DNA of 22,000 bases from CAZYPB01 sp964649265 (GCA_964649265.1 CAZYPB010000013.1:1-22000); one strand, 5' to 3'; positions 7,042 to 14,150 are shown, counted from the first letter of the stretch. Numbers and translations are program-made. The notes: generated by a model not told the origin, from the letters alone.

Positions 7042-7051
7042 TATTAAAAAT
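7042..7051. promoter_or_regulatory. Shared bidirectional TATA box between the DHH gene and rpl35Ae
   Basis: TATTAAAAAT. On the minus strand it reads as a TATA box about 27 nt before ATG 7019. On the plus strand it is about 35 nt before ATG 7082, leaving a short leader with GAGTGAT (7072-7078). No second box fits in the 62-nt gap. Confidence 0.55.
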
Positions 7052-7081
7052 TCGTATTGTGAAAAGTAAAAGAGTGATCTT

Positions 7082-7339
7082 ATGAAAGCGAGAATACTTA
7101 GTTACAGAAGAGGAAGGCACACCGAACATACTGATCAGTTTGTTGTATCAGTCGAAGGCATTAGTGCCAAGGAAGATGCCAAAAAACTAATTGGAAAAAA
7201 GATTCAATGGGAGACCCCAGGGAAGAAGATCATGCGCGGGAAGATAAGGAAGGTGCATGGAAACAACGGTGCAGTTATTGCAAAATTCGAAAGGGGACTT
7301 CCAGGCCAGGCACTCGGGACAGAAGCTGTTGTAGAGTGA
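7082..7339 (+). CDS. rpl35ae: 50S ribosomal protein L35Ae
   Basis: An 85-aa archaeal/eukaryotic large-subunit protein (eL33). The family pattern is clear: MKARILSYRRGRHTEHTDQF, then a region with KKLIGKKIQWETPG, then KIRKVHGNNGAVIAKFERGLPGQ (read as adjoining short motifs) and a C-terminal LGTEAVVE. Length matches the archaeal family (about 80-90 aa). The ribosome site GAGTGAT precedes ATG 7082. It is monocistronic: the neighbour on the right is convergent and its stop abuts at 7340. Confidence 0.95.
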   Translation: MKARILSYRRGRHTEHTDQFVVSVEGISAKEDAKKLIGKKIQWETPGKKIMRGKIRKVHGNNGAVIAKFERGLPGQALGTEAVVE

Positions 7340-8002
7340 TTAATTTTTCTTCTTTGATTTAAACCAGATTGCTACAAATAGGCTTAGTATTGCAACTGCC
7401 ATAATAAGTGCAGACAACGCAATTGTCTCCGGTGCTGTTAGAAAAGTCATTATGATTACTATAACATCCACTGCTATTCCGACTGCGTTTGTCTTTGAGC
7501 CGATATAATCGGTGCAATCAGGTGTATATCTTCTTCCAAAATATTTCTCGCATTCCTGTTCGTTTTTTGGATCGTAAATTTCGAAAAACTCGTACTTGCA
7601 TGCTTTCCTGTATTGCGGGGGAATCTGTTCACACGCGACTATCCTGTCAGGATATCCATGTGTTATATAGTATACATAGCAATCCTTAACATAGTTTGAA
7701 TCTAGTTTTTCACAATATGATATGTCCTCATTGTTTCCATATGCAATTCGTGAATAACAAAGTGCTTGATATTGGAAAAAGAGTGAATCACATTCCCTGT
7801 ATGAGGAAGCATGTGTTTCTGCATATGAAATAAAACACTGATCTCTCATGTGGAAGTCCTTTATGTTGTCACACTGTGTAGGAAGCCTGGATCTTGAAAG
7901 ATAGCATCCATCCCTTTCCCCAGGAGTCATTTTCTCGCATTCATCTATTGTCTGTGCTGCGCTTACGGATATTAGGAGAACCAACAGAATTGCATACTTC
8001 AT
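7340..8002 (-). CDS. Secreted, membrane-anchored Cys-repeat protein (six CX10-11C units)
   Basis: A 220-aa protein of unrecognised family. It has a signal peptide (MKYAILLVLLISVSAAQ), then six evenly spaced cysteine pairs: C22/C33, C44/C56, C71/C82, C97/C108, C124/C135 and C151/C163. Each unit runs Cys-acidic-x8-9-Cys with aromatic residues just after, suggesting short disulfide-closed helical hairpins. Two hydrophobic segments (about 173-190 and 194-214) end in KSKKKN, so the repeat domain is outside the cell and the basic tail inside. An upstream ATG would add 14 residues but lies before the TATA box at 8022-8033, so ATG 8002 is chosen. It is probably a leaderless transcript. Confidence 0.8.
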   Translation of the reverse strand: MKYAILLVLLISVSAAQTIDECEKMTPGERDGCYLSRSRLPTQCDNIKDFHMRDQCFISYAETHASSYRECDSLFFQYQALCYSRIAYGNNEDISYCEKLDSNYVKDCYVYYITHGYPDRIVACEQIPPQYRKACKYEFFEIYDPKNEQECEKYFGRRYTPDCTDYIGSKTNAVGIAVDVIVIIMTFLTAPETIALSALIMAVAILSLFVAIWFKSKKKN

Positions 8003-8021
8003 GTATATATAACAGACATGA

Positions 8022-8033
8022 GGTATTTTAATC
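8022..8033. promoter_or_regulatory. Shared bidirectional TATA box between the Cys-repeat gene and dph6
   Basis: GGTATTTTAATC. Its centre (about 8028) is 26 nt from both ATG 8002 (minus) and ATG 8054 (plus), so one box would serve two leaderless genes. This placement also decides both start codons. Confidence 0.6.
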
Positions 8034-8053
8034 TCACCTTGCATTGTTTGTTT

Positions 8054-8743
8054 ATGAGGTGCGCAGCACTTGTAAGTGGTGGAAAGGATGGTTGGCTTTC
8101 CTGCTGGTACGCCATTTCCAATGGCCTTAATGTAAGTAGAATAATCACCTTTTTGCCAGAAAGGAGAGATTCATTCATGTTTCATGGGATTAACTCGGTT
8201 CTTGTGAAACAACAAGCAATGGCTGCTTGTTTAGAGCATGAGGAGATAATCTCTTCAGGTGAAAAGGATGGGGATGATTATATTTTGACAGAAACATTTA
8301 GGAAGCTCTCCAATGGAGGTTTCATGGGCGTTGTAACCGGAGCTGTTGAAAGCGAGTATCAGAGGGAGAGAGTTGAGAGAGCTTGTGTTGAATCAGGTCT
8401 TGTTCACTTTGCTCCTCTTTGGCACAAGGAACAGAAAAAACTTCTGTGTGAGTTTTTGGAGAGTGGTACTGATGCACTCATTGTTTCAGTTGCTGCTGAT
8501 GGGATGGATGCTAGTTGGTTGGGAAGAAAACTAAGCGGGTGCAAAGAGGATCTTCTTAAATTCTGTGAAAAGAGGAACATATCCCCAATTGGGGAAGGGG
8601 GAGAGTTTGAAACATTTGTTTTCAGGTCCCCGCTTTTTTTGAAAGAACTCGTTGTTGGGAAAAGCAAGGTAACTTGGAGCGGAAGCTCTGGTTTCCTTGA
8701 GATAGAAACTGTTAAAAGAGTTGCAAGAAAAGGAGACAGATAA
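8054..8743 (+). CDS. dph6: Diphthine--ammonia ligase (Dph6 family)
   Basis: A 229-aa adenine-nucleotide alpha-hydrolase-fold enzyme. Dph6 makes the last step of diphthamide synthesis on the conserved histidine of translation factor EF2, using ATP and ammonia. Motifs are the N-terminal PP-loop LVSGGKDG (residues 6-13; the family usually ends in S), the central GAVESEYQRERVE, the aromatic PLWHKEQ and the C-terminal GEGGEFETFV. An in-frame ATG at 8018 is rejected because it precedes the TATA box; ATG 8054 gives the expected family N-terminus. Dph2 and Dph5 are not in the window. Confidence 0.9.
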   Translation: MRCAALVSGGKDGWLSCWYAISNGLNVSRIITFLPERRDSFMFHGINSVLVKQQAMAACLEHEEIISSGEKDGDDYILTETFRKLSNGGFMGVVTGAVESEYQRERVERACVESGLVHFAPLWHKEQKKLLCEFLESGTDALIVSVAADGMDASWLGRKLSGCKEDLLKFCEKRNISPIGEGGEFETFVFRSPLFLKELVVGKSKVTWSGSSGFLEIETVKRVARKGDR

Positions 8744-8771
8744 CCCTGAAACTAGTCACGAGGATAGAGAA

Positions 8772-9665
8772 CTAGCCTGACATCTTCTCAAGTTTATCTA
8801 TTATTCTGTTTAGTTCCTCTCCCCAGTAATCTGAAGGACTTACTTTTAGTTTTGTTGATGTTTCAGAATCAACACTTGTGGTGATGCTTATTTTCTGCGA
8901 TGTTTCCCCCATGGAAAGGTTGGCTATTATCTGAACAGGTATTGTGCCCTTAACGGGTATCTCAACAACAGTCCCCCATGGGGAGGTACCTGATACCTTT
9001 CCGCTTAATGGGATTTCAGTTGAGATTGGAATCTGTATAACATCATCAACTGCATCATTGATTGGTATGTCTGCATCAATAGATGTAACTGTCTGTATTG
9101 GAGCTTCAAGTTCTATTTCAGAATCCCGTATTTTCTTTAGGTCATCTGCTATTGATGCCATATCCCCATGGGGTTGGGCCGGTGTAGAGACGTAACCAAA
9201 CACAGAGATTAGAAGGGCTGCTATGCTTATCGCCAGTGCGACACCTGAAAGTATAAATGGAAGTTTAGACTGTTCTTGTTTTTCTGGTTCCGGGTCCGGT
9301 CTGTAGCGCGGAGGTAGTTTGAAACTTGGTAGAGGTTTTGGTGGGGGCGGTGGTTCCCTCTTTGGCATCTGTGGCTGAGCAGGTGGTGGTTCCCTCTTTG
9401 GCATCTGTGGCTGAGCAGGTGGTGGTTCCCTCTTTGGCATCTGTGGCTGAGCAGGTGGTGGTGGAGGAAAACTTGAGTCGGTTGATTCTTTTGGGTAAAG
9501 TGGGCCTGTTTGTTCTTCTTTTGGTTCCGGTTGCTCGGGGGTTTCTGGCTTTTCATCAGATGTTTCAGCCTGTGTTGCCCATGGAGGAGCCTGAAGCTTA
9601 TCCTCCTCTTCATCCTTGGAGGACTCCATAATATTCTTCAGTTTCTTTTTCTCATCATCCAGCAT
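8772..9665 (-). CDS. Single-pass membrane protein with Pro-rich tandem repeat domain
   Basis: A 297-aa protein of unrecognised family. Residues 1-65 are highly charged and acidic. Residues 66-125 are Pro-rich with three exact copies of a 12-residue unit, PPPAQPQMPKRE. One membrane helix spans about 135-158 (LPFILSGVALAISIAALLI). The C-terminal 140 residues alternate beta-type hydrophobic stretches with ISTEIPL and EIPVKGTIPV, ending in an amphipathic helix. With a basic patch before the helix, the Pro-rich part is probably cytoplasmic and the C-terminal domain outside. The ATG is one base after the ahcY stop, and a strong GGAGG site lies inside the end of ahcY, so it is translated from the ahcY message. 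Its link to SAM metabolism is unexplained. Confidence 0.8.
   Translation of the reverse strand: MLDDEKKKLKNIMESSKDEEEDKLQAPPWATQAETSDEKPETPEQPEPKEEQTGPLYPKESTDSSFPPPPPAQPQMPKREPPPAQPQMPKREPPPAQPQMPKREPPPPPKPLPSFKLPPRYRPDPEPEKQEQSKLPFILSGVALAISIAALLISVFGYVSTPAQPHGDMASIADDLKKIRDSEIELEAPIQTVTSIDADIPINDAVDDVIQIPISTEIPLSGKVSGTSPWGTVVEIPVKGTIPVQIIANLSMGETSQKISITTSVDSETSTKLKVSPSDYWGEELNRIIDKLEKMSG
9351..9458. repeat. Three identical 36-bp tandem repeats
   Basis: Units at 9351-9386, 9387-9422 and 9423-9458 are identical base for base and in frame, encoding the PPPAQPQMPKRE units of the membrane protein. Perfect identity suggests recent expansion and probable copy-number variation between strains. 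Confidence 0.95.
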
Positions 9666-9666
9666 A

Positions 9667-10941
9667 TTAGGTCCCCTCCTCCCAAGAAGATATGTAGTCT
9701 AACTGTTCTGCAGTCAGCTTTGATAGCTTTACCCCATTGGAAGAAAGGGCAAGCTTTGCAATATAGTTGTCTATCTCAAATGGAACATCATGCACTCCCG
9801 GAGAGAGATCGTTTTTAAGAAGATACTCTAGAGAAAGTGCCTGCAGACCGAAGCTTCCATCCATTATTTCAATTGGGTGGCCCTGTCCTGTTGGCTGGGA
9901 TAGATTAACTAGTCTTCCCCCTGCAAGAAGGTATATCTTTCTATCTCCTAACTGGAACTCTTCTATATTTGTCTTGATCTGTTTAACTGACTTGCTTTCG
10001 CTTTTAAGATATTCTTTGTTTATCTCATTATCAAAATGGCCTGCATTTGCAAGGATAACGCCAGATTTCATTTGTTTTATGTGCTCCTTTCCAATGGCAT
10101 TCTTACATCCTGTTGCAGTTATGAAAACATCTCCTGTCTTTGCTGCAGTCTTCATGTCAGTTACTTTGTAACCTGAGTACAGTGCCTCAAGTGCCTTGTG
10201 GTTTCCGGAGGGTTCGTCTTTCCTTATCCTGTCCTCCACTTCAACAACAGTGACATTTGCCCCCATCCCCCTAAGTCTGTCTGCAATTCCCCTCCCGCAC
10301 CATCCAAACCCAACAACAACTGCATTCTTTCCTGCGAGTATTATGTTTGTTGTTCTCATGAGTGCATCCAGTGTGGACTGCCCTGTCCCGAACCGGTTAT
10401 CGAATAGGTATTTTGAATATGCATTATTTACTGCCATTACGGGGAATTCAAGTTTTCCCTCTTTCTGCATTGCCCGCAGTCTTGTTATCCCAGTAGTTGT
10501 CTCCTCGCATCCTCCTTTTATCTTCCTTAGAAGCTCTCTTCTTTTAGTGTGTGTTAAGAATATCTGATCGCAACCGTCATCTATAAGTGCATTTGGTTCG
10601 CTGTCGAGCACACTGTTTATGTTTTCATAATATTCCTTATTTGATTGACCTGCCCATGCATAGACATCTATTCCTCTTTCGCACAGTGCTGCTGCAACTG
10701 AATCATCAGTTGTTAGTGGATTACAGCTGCAGGAGTAAACCTTGGCTCCTCCAGACTTAAGTGTCTCAAGAAGAACCCCTGTTTTCTTTTCAAGGTGTAA
10801 ACATGTCCCTATTGTAAGTCCTTTGAATGGTTTCTCTTTTTTGAAGCGAGCTGATATCTCCGTGAGTATGGGCATCCTGCTTCTTGCCCATTCAAGTTCC
10901 TTTTCCCCTTGTTTTGATAGTGTTGCGTCTTTTATCCTCAT
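9667..10941 (-). CDS. ahcY: Adenosylhomocysteinase family (possibly S-inosylhomocysteine hydrolase)
   Basis: A 424-aa NAD-dependent hydrolase of the SAH hydrolase family, splitting the SAM by-product into homocysteine and a nucleoside. Visible: CNPLTTDDSVAAAL, GGCEETTTGITRL, SKYLFDNRFGTGQSTLD (catalytic Lys and Asp), the NAD motif VVGFGWCGRG, GHFDNEI, and GRLVNLSQPTGQGHP. At the adenine-contact loop, where the human enzyme has Thr57 and Glu59, this protein has E51 and K53 (CLHLEKKTG). This fits archaeal homologues, including the M. jannaschii enzyme that uses S-inosylhomocysteine. ATG 10941 has a GTGAT ribosome site. It is divergent from mtnA and is followed by the Pro-rich membrane protein. 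Confidence 0.92.
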   Translation of the reverse strand: MRIKDATLSKQGEKELEWARSRMPILTEISARFKKEKPFKGLTIGTCLHLEKKTGVLLETLKSGGAKVYSCSCNPLTTDDSVAAALCERGIDVYAWAGQSNKEYYENINSVLDSEPNALIDDGCDQIFLTHTKRRELLRKIKGGCEETTTGITRLRAMQKEGKLEFPVMAVNNAYSKYLFDNRFGTGQSTLDALMRTTNIILAGKNAVVVGFGWCGRGIADRLRGMGANVTVVEVEDRIRKDEPSGNHKALEALYSGYKVTDMKTAAKTGDVFITATGCKNAIGKEHIKQMKSGVILANAGHFDNEINKEYLKSESKSVKQIKTNIEEFQLGDRKIYLLAGGRLVNLSQPTGQGHPIEIMDGSFGLQALSLEYLLKNDLSPGVHDVPFEIDNYIAKLALSSNGVKLSKLTAEQLDYISSWEEGT

Positions 10942-10950
10942 TTGATCACA

Positions 10951-10980
10951 TTTTTAATGGTGTAGCTAAATTATTAAAAT
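10951..10980. promoter_or_regulatory. Divergent promoter region, ahcY / mtnA
   Basis: The gap holds two AT-rich boxes: TTTTTAAT (10951-10958), about 35 nt before ATG 10990 on the plus strand, and ATTTTAATAATTT (10980-10968, minus), about 33 nt before ATG 10941. Either box might serve either direction, and a downstream mtnA start at 11017 is also compatible. Confidence 0.4.
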
Positions 10981-10989
10981 GGTGTTTTC

Positions 10990-11985
10990 ATGAGAGTCCG
11001 ATTGAACAGAAAAATCATGGATCTGAAAAGCGTTTGGTATGAGAATTGTCTTTGGCTTATAGATCAGAGGCAGTTACCAGAGAAGTTGGTTTTCAAGGGA
11101 CTTAGAAGGGAAACAGAAGTTGCAGAAGCAATAAACAAGATGGTTGTTCGCGGGGCGCCTGCAATAGGTGTTGCTGGCGCATATGGAGTTGCAATGGCTG
11201 CACAAAAAGGGAGAGAAAAACAAGCTGCGAAAATTATTAAGAACGCAAGACCAACTGCAGTCGATCTTTCCAATTGTGTGGATAAGGTAATGGACGAGCC
11301 CGATTCCAAAAGCATGCTCGCAAAAGCGCATGAGATATCAAACAGGGTTGTTTCATCATGCAAAAGAATCGGAGAGTTCGGGGAGAAGCTGATAAAGAAG
11401 GATATTGGAATTCTCACGCATTGCAATGCAGGTGCACTTGCAACAGTTGATTGGGGAACTGCGCTTGCTCCTTTAAGAATTGCGCAAAGAAAGAAGAAGA
11501 ACCCATTCGTTTATGTTGATGAGACAAGGCCTAGATTACAGGGTGCTTTGACTAGCTGGGAACTGTTGAATGAAGGGATAGAACACAGAGTCATCGTAGA
11601 TAATGCGCGGGGTTATTTCATGCGAAAAGGAAAGATAGGTCTGGTTATTGTTGGGTCTGACAGAGTTTGCGTCAGTGATGGAAGCATTGCAAATAAGATA
11701 GGCACTTACGAGGTTGCGGTTATGGCAAAGGAAAACCGAATCCCATTCTATGTTGCTGCCCCCCTGACAACCTTTGATGCAGTGTCGGGGGAAGGGAATT
11801 TCAAAATAGAAGAAAGAGATGAGGGGGAGGTTCTTGATGTAAAGGTTGGCAAAAGAGGATTTCCGGTAAAGGCTAGGGCATTAAACCCTGCGTTTGATGT
11901 CACGCCTAAAAAGTATATTACTGGAGTGATATGCGAAAAAGGAATCTACAGACCTGGAGATCTTAAGAGGGCACTGAGGGATTAG
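10990..11985 (+). CDS. mtnA: S-methyl-5-thioribose-1-phosphate isomerase
   Basis: A 331-aa member of the eIF2B/MtnA family. It converts 5-methylthioribose-1-phosphate (and 5-deoxyribose-1-phosphate) to the ribulose form. Diagnostic motifs are the RGAPAIG substrate loop, THCNAG with catalytic Cys (C145), VDETRPRLQG, and VGSDRV with catalytic Asp (D224), then GTYEVAVMAK. The RGAPAIG and THCNAG forms favour MtnA over archaeal ribose-1,5-bisphosphate isomerase. GGTG precedes ATG 10990. An internal ATG (11017, MDLKSVWYENC) matches the usual family N-terminus better and may be the real start. It is directly followed, with no gap, by a class II aldolase. Confidence 0.92.
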   Translation: MRVRLNRKIMDLKSVWYENCLWLIDQRQLPEKLVFKGLRRETEVAEAINKMVVRGAPAIGVAGAYGVAMAAQKGREKQAAKIIKNARPTAVDLSNCVDKVMDEPDSKSMLAKAHEISNRVVSSCKRIGEFGEKLIKKDIGILTHCNAGALATVDWGTALAPLRIAQRKKKNPFVYVDETRPRLQGALTSWELLNEGIEHRVIVDNARGYFMRKGKIGLVIVGSDRVCVSDGSIANKIGTYEVAVMAKENRIPFYVAAPLTTFDAVSGEGNFKIEERDEGEVLDVKVGKRGFPVKARALNPAFDVTPKKYITGVICEKGIYRPGDLKRALRD

Positions 11986-12525
11986 ATGGTGGAAGAGTAT
12001 ATTGGGGTAAAGTTCTCAACTGGGGAAGGTGCAATGAAGAGAGGGGAGGTTTCAGACGAGAGAATTAAGGAGATTGTTAAGTATTCTAAACTGCTTTCGA
12101 AAAGAGGGTACGCTCCCGAGAATGCGGGAAACATAAGCATTAGGAAAGGAGAGGGTTTCATAATAACTGCAACTGGAAGTGAGCTTGAGAGATTACAACC
12201 TGATGATTTTGTATTTGTAGAAGATTTTAAGTTAGATGAGTTTGAACTAAGATCTGCTTTTGGGAATAAACTCCCTTCATCCGAGACTCCTCTTCATGCA
12301 ATGATATACCTAAAAAGAAGTGACATTGATGCAATTGTTCATTGCCATGCTTTTCCCAAAGGAGTACAAGAAACAGGAGATATCCATAGTTATGGCGGCA
12401 TTAAGCAAGCGAATGCTGTGAGTAAATTACTTGAAAAGCAAGATATTGGGATTGCAAAGGGACACGGGGTTTTCGCCCTTGGGAAAAGTGTGAAGGAAGC
12501 CGCTGAAAGAATATTGAAAGATTAA
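11986..12525 (+). CDS. Class II aldolase/adducin family protein (MtnB- or Ald2-like)
   Basis: A 179-aa zinc lyase of the fuculose-1-phosphate aldolase/MtnB family. Visible: GNISIR substrate loop (residues 48-53), TATGSELE, catalytic E100 in PSSETPLH, zinc ligands H119 and H121 (VHCHAF), and H160 in KGHGVFALG. With mtnA immediately upstream (its TAG is followed at once by this ATG), the likely substrate is 5-methylthioribulose- or 5-deoxyribulose-1-phosphate. Reaction is either aldol cleavage to DHAP plus an aldehyde (the DHAP shunt) or dehydration (MtnB). No MtnC, MtnD, MtnW or MtnX genes are present, which favours the aldolase role. An alternative ATG at 12034 is possible. The stop overlaps mtnP by 4 nt. 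Confidence 0.85.
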   Translation: MVEEYIGVKFSTGEGAMKRGEVSDERIKEIVKYSKLLSKRGYAPENAGNISIRKGEGFIITATGSELERLQPDDFVFVEDFKLDEFELRSAFGNKLPSSETPLHAMIYLKRSDIDAIVHCHAFPKGVQETGDIHSYGGIKQANAVSKLLEKQDIGIAKGHGVFALGKSVKEAAERILKD

Positions 12526-13235
12526 TGCTCTTTTATTATTTCAGATATTATCTTCTGAATATCTTGTTCTCTTCTTTTTGCCGTTTCTATAACTTCCTCA
12601 ACAGCCAGGTGCTTTTTTGAGATTCCTGTAGCATAGTTCGCAGCTATTGCGATGTTAGCGAAATTTATCTTCAGCTCATTAGCAAGTATCGCCTCCTGAA
12701 CGGATGTCATCCCAACAAGGTTTGCGCCCAACATTCCGAATGCTTTTATCTCTGCCTTTGTCTCAAATCTTGGGCCAGTTGTGTGTGCAAGCACTCCCCC
12801 GTCCCTGATATTTATATTGTGTTTCTGAGAGGCTTTTTGAACAAGCCCTGTTAGTTCAAGGCTGTAAGGCTCACTCATGTCGGTGTGTACTAAACCTGTT
12901 GAGAAATCATCGAAATATGTGAGTGAATCCGAGTGCAGTGCTATGAAATCTCTGACTGTAACAAGGTCGCCTGGTTTGTAATCTGATATTATGCCAACTG
13001 CAGAAACAGAAAGTATTTCGGTGACTCCGTGTTCTTGGAGGGCATATATGTGTGCCTTGTGGTTTATTTTATGGGGTGGGACCTTGTGCGATTTTCCATG
13101 TCTGGGTATGAAAACACAATCCTTATCTGAAACTTTGCCAACAACTACTTTCGCATTGCCATAAGCTGTTTCCATTACCTTTTCTTCTCCCTGTATCAGG
13201 GTGTAGAGGCCACTCCCTCCGATTATGCCGATCAA
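12522..13235 (-). CDS. mtnP: MtnP-family nucleoside phosphorylase, likely methylthioinosine-preferring
   Basis: A 237-aa trimeric MTAP/PNP-family phosphorylase, cleaving a thionucleoside with phosphate to base plus MTR-1-phosphate. Motifs are MIGIIGGSGLY, PRHGKSHKVPPHKINHKAHI (phosphate and ribose site), TTGPRFETKAEI and GMTSVQEAILA. Adenine-specific MTAP has Asp at two positions (human TDYDCW, D220/D222); here they are N200 and A202 in ANYATGIS, as in 6-oxopurine-specific enzymes. The start is TTG 13235: the SD GGAGGTG (13247-13241) lies 5 nt before it, whereas a TTG at 13250 precedes the SD. It is convergent with the aldolase and divergent from the kinase. Confidence 0.9.
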   Translation of the reverse strand: MIGIIGGSGLYTLIQGEEKVMETAYGNAKVVVGKVSDKDCVFIPRHGKSHKVPPHKINHKAHIYALQEHGVTEILSVSAVGIISDYKPGDLVTVRDFIALHSDSLTYFDDFSTGLVHTDMSEPYSLELTGLVQKASQKHNINIRDGGVLAHTTGPRFETKAEIKAFGMLGANLVGMTSVQEAILANELKINFANIAIAANYATGISKKHLAVEEVIETAKRREQDIQKIISEIIKEH

Positions 13236-13240
13236 AAAAA

Positions 13241-13247
13241 CACCTCC
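13241..13247 (-). promoter_or_regulatory. Ribosome binding site deciding the mtnP TTG start
   Basis: GGAGGTG followed by TTTTT and TTG at 13235, the strongest SD match in the locus. It excludes the longer reading from 13250. Confidence 0.75.
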
Positions 13248-13283
13248 CAATAGGATTTATTTCTTTCTTTTTTAAATAATGGT

Positions 13284-14150
13284 ATGATATATGTAGCTGG
13301 TCTCCTGGCATACGATTATTTCTTCTCAATAAGCAGGCTCCCAAACCCAAATGGATCATGTTACATAAAGGATTATGAGAAATACTTCGGGGGAGCTGTC
13401 GGAAATACTGCATATGCCTGCTCTAAACTTGGAACAAAGACAGATATGATAAGTGTGGTTGGAGGGGACTTCAAGGATTCGGATTACGAAAAACACCTTA
13501 AGAAAAACAGGATAGGGCTGCGGCACCTTAGAACTGTTAAAGAAAAGAAAACCTCACGAGCTTATGTTTACGTGGAACCAAAGGGAAACTTCCTTTCGTT
13601 TTTCCACTGGGGCGCTGGAGAGGACTTCAAGAATATGAAGGTACCAAAATTGAAACTAAAGAAAAATGACATAATTCACATAACAAGCGGAGACCCTGAT
13701 TTTAACCTGAGACTAAGTGAATATGGGGAGATATCCTTTGACCCGAGTTATGATACTCCACTATATACCAAAACCAAGATGAAAAAGATTCTCAAAAATA
13801 CAAAATTCCTTTTCTGCAATAAGCAGGAAATGAGGGTAATAAACAAACTCATTGACAACACGAGCCCACTTGAGCATGGGGTTGAAGTAATTGTTATGAG
13901 CGAGGGGAGTGGAGGAACTGTTGTTAAGACAAGGCACTATACAATTAAGGTAAGCGCAGTTAAGGTTCGGGTTGTGGACACCATTGGCGCGGGAGATGCT
14001 CATCATGCTGGTTTCCTAAGCGCTTATCTGAAAGGAGAGTCGCTTAAGAACTGTGCAAAAATAGCTTCAAGTGTTGCTTCGTTCGTAATTGAGAAGAAAG
14101 GTGCACAGACAAATGCACCAACTTGGAAAGAGGCGATGATGAGGGTCTGA
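13284..14150 (+). CDS. PfkB-family nucleoside kinase (MjNK-like)
   Basis: A 288-aa ribokinase-fold kinase. PfkB signature 1 is FGGAVGNTAYACSKLG (about 34-49); signature 2 is VVDTIGAGDAHHAGFLSAY with catalytic D238 after the GAG anion hole. Throughout (FHWGAGEDFKN, HITSGDPDFNL, FDPSYDTPLY, KKGAQTNAPTWKEA) it resembles, from memory, M. jannaschii nucleoside kinase MJ0406, which accepts inosine, guanosine and cytidine. In this locus it could convert inosine released from S-inosylhomocysteine into IMP. The gene starts 48 nt from the divergent mtnP start, and its stop abuts the convergent dadD stop with no gap. Confidence 0.88.
   Translation: MIYVAGLLAYDYFFSISRLPNPNGSCYIKDYEKYFGGAVGNTAYACSKLGTKTDMISVVGGDFKDSDYEKHLKKNRIGLRHLRTVKEKKTSRAYVYVEPKGNFLSFFHWGAGEDFKNMKVPKLKLKKNDIIHITSGDPDFNLRLSEYGEISFDPSYDTPLYTKTKMKKILKNTKFLFCNKQEMRVINKLIDNTSPLEHGVEVIVMSEGSGGTVVKTRHYTIKVSAVKVRVVDTIGAGDAHHAGFLSAYLKGESLKNCAKIASSVASFVIEKKGAQTNAPTWKEAMMRV

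Noticed and set aside
8018..8053. Longer N-terminus for Dph6 from ATG 8018
   Set aside because: The TATA box at 8022-8033 lies inside it, and the family N-terminus begins at the ATG at 8054.
9351..9458. Three 36-bp direct repeats as a possible CRISPR array
   Set aside because: Units are contiguous with no spacers, in frame, and encode a Pro-rich protein repeat.
9326..9818. Plus-strand frames across the Pro-rich gene and the ahcY end
   Set aside because: They exist because the 36-bp repeat lacks stops in several frames; the minus frame has the SD, membrane helix and operon context.
10990..11985. Ribose-1,5-bisphosphate isomerase instead of MtnA
   Set aside because: RGAPAIG, THCNAG and VGSDRV motifs plus the aldolase and phosphorylase neighbours fit MtnA better; no AMP phosphorylase or RuBisCO gene is nearby.
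13236..13250. TTG 13250 as mtnP start
   Set aside because: It would place the GGAGGTG ribosome site inside the gene; TTG 13235 has correct spacing and gives the family N-terminus MIGIIGGSG.
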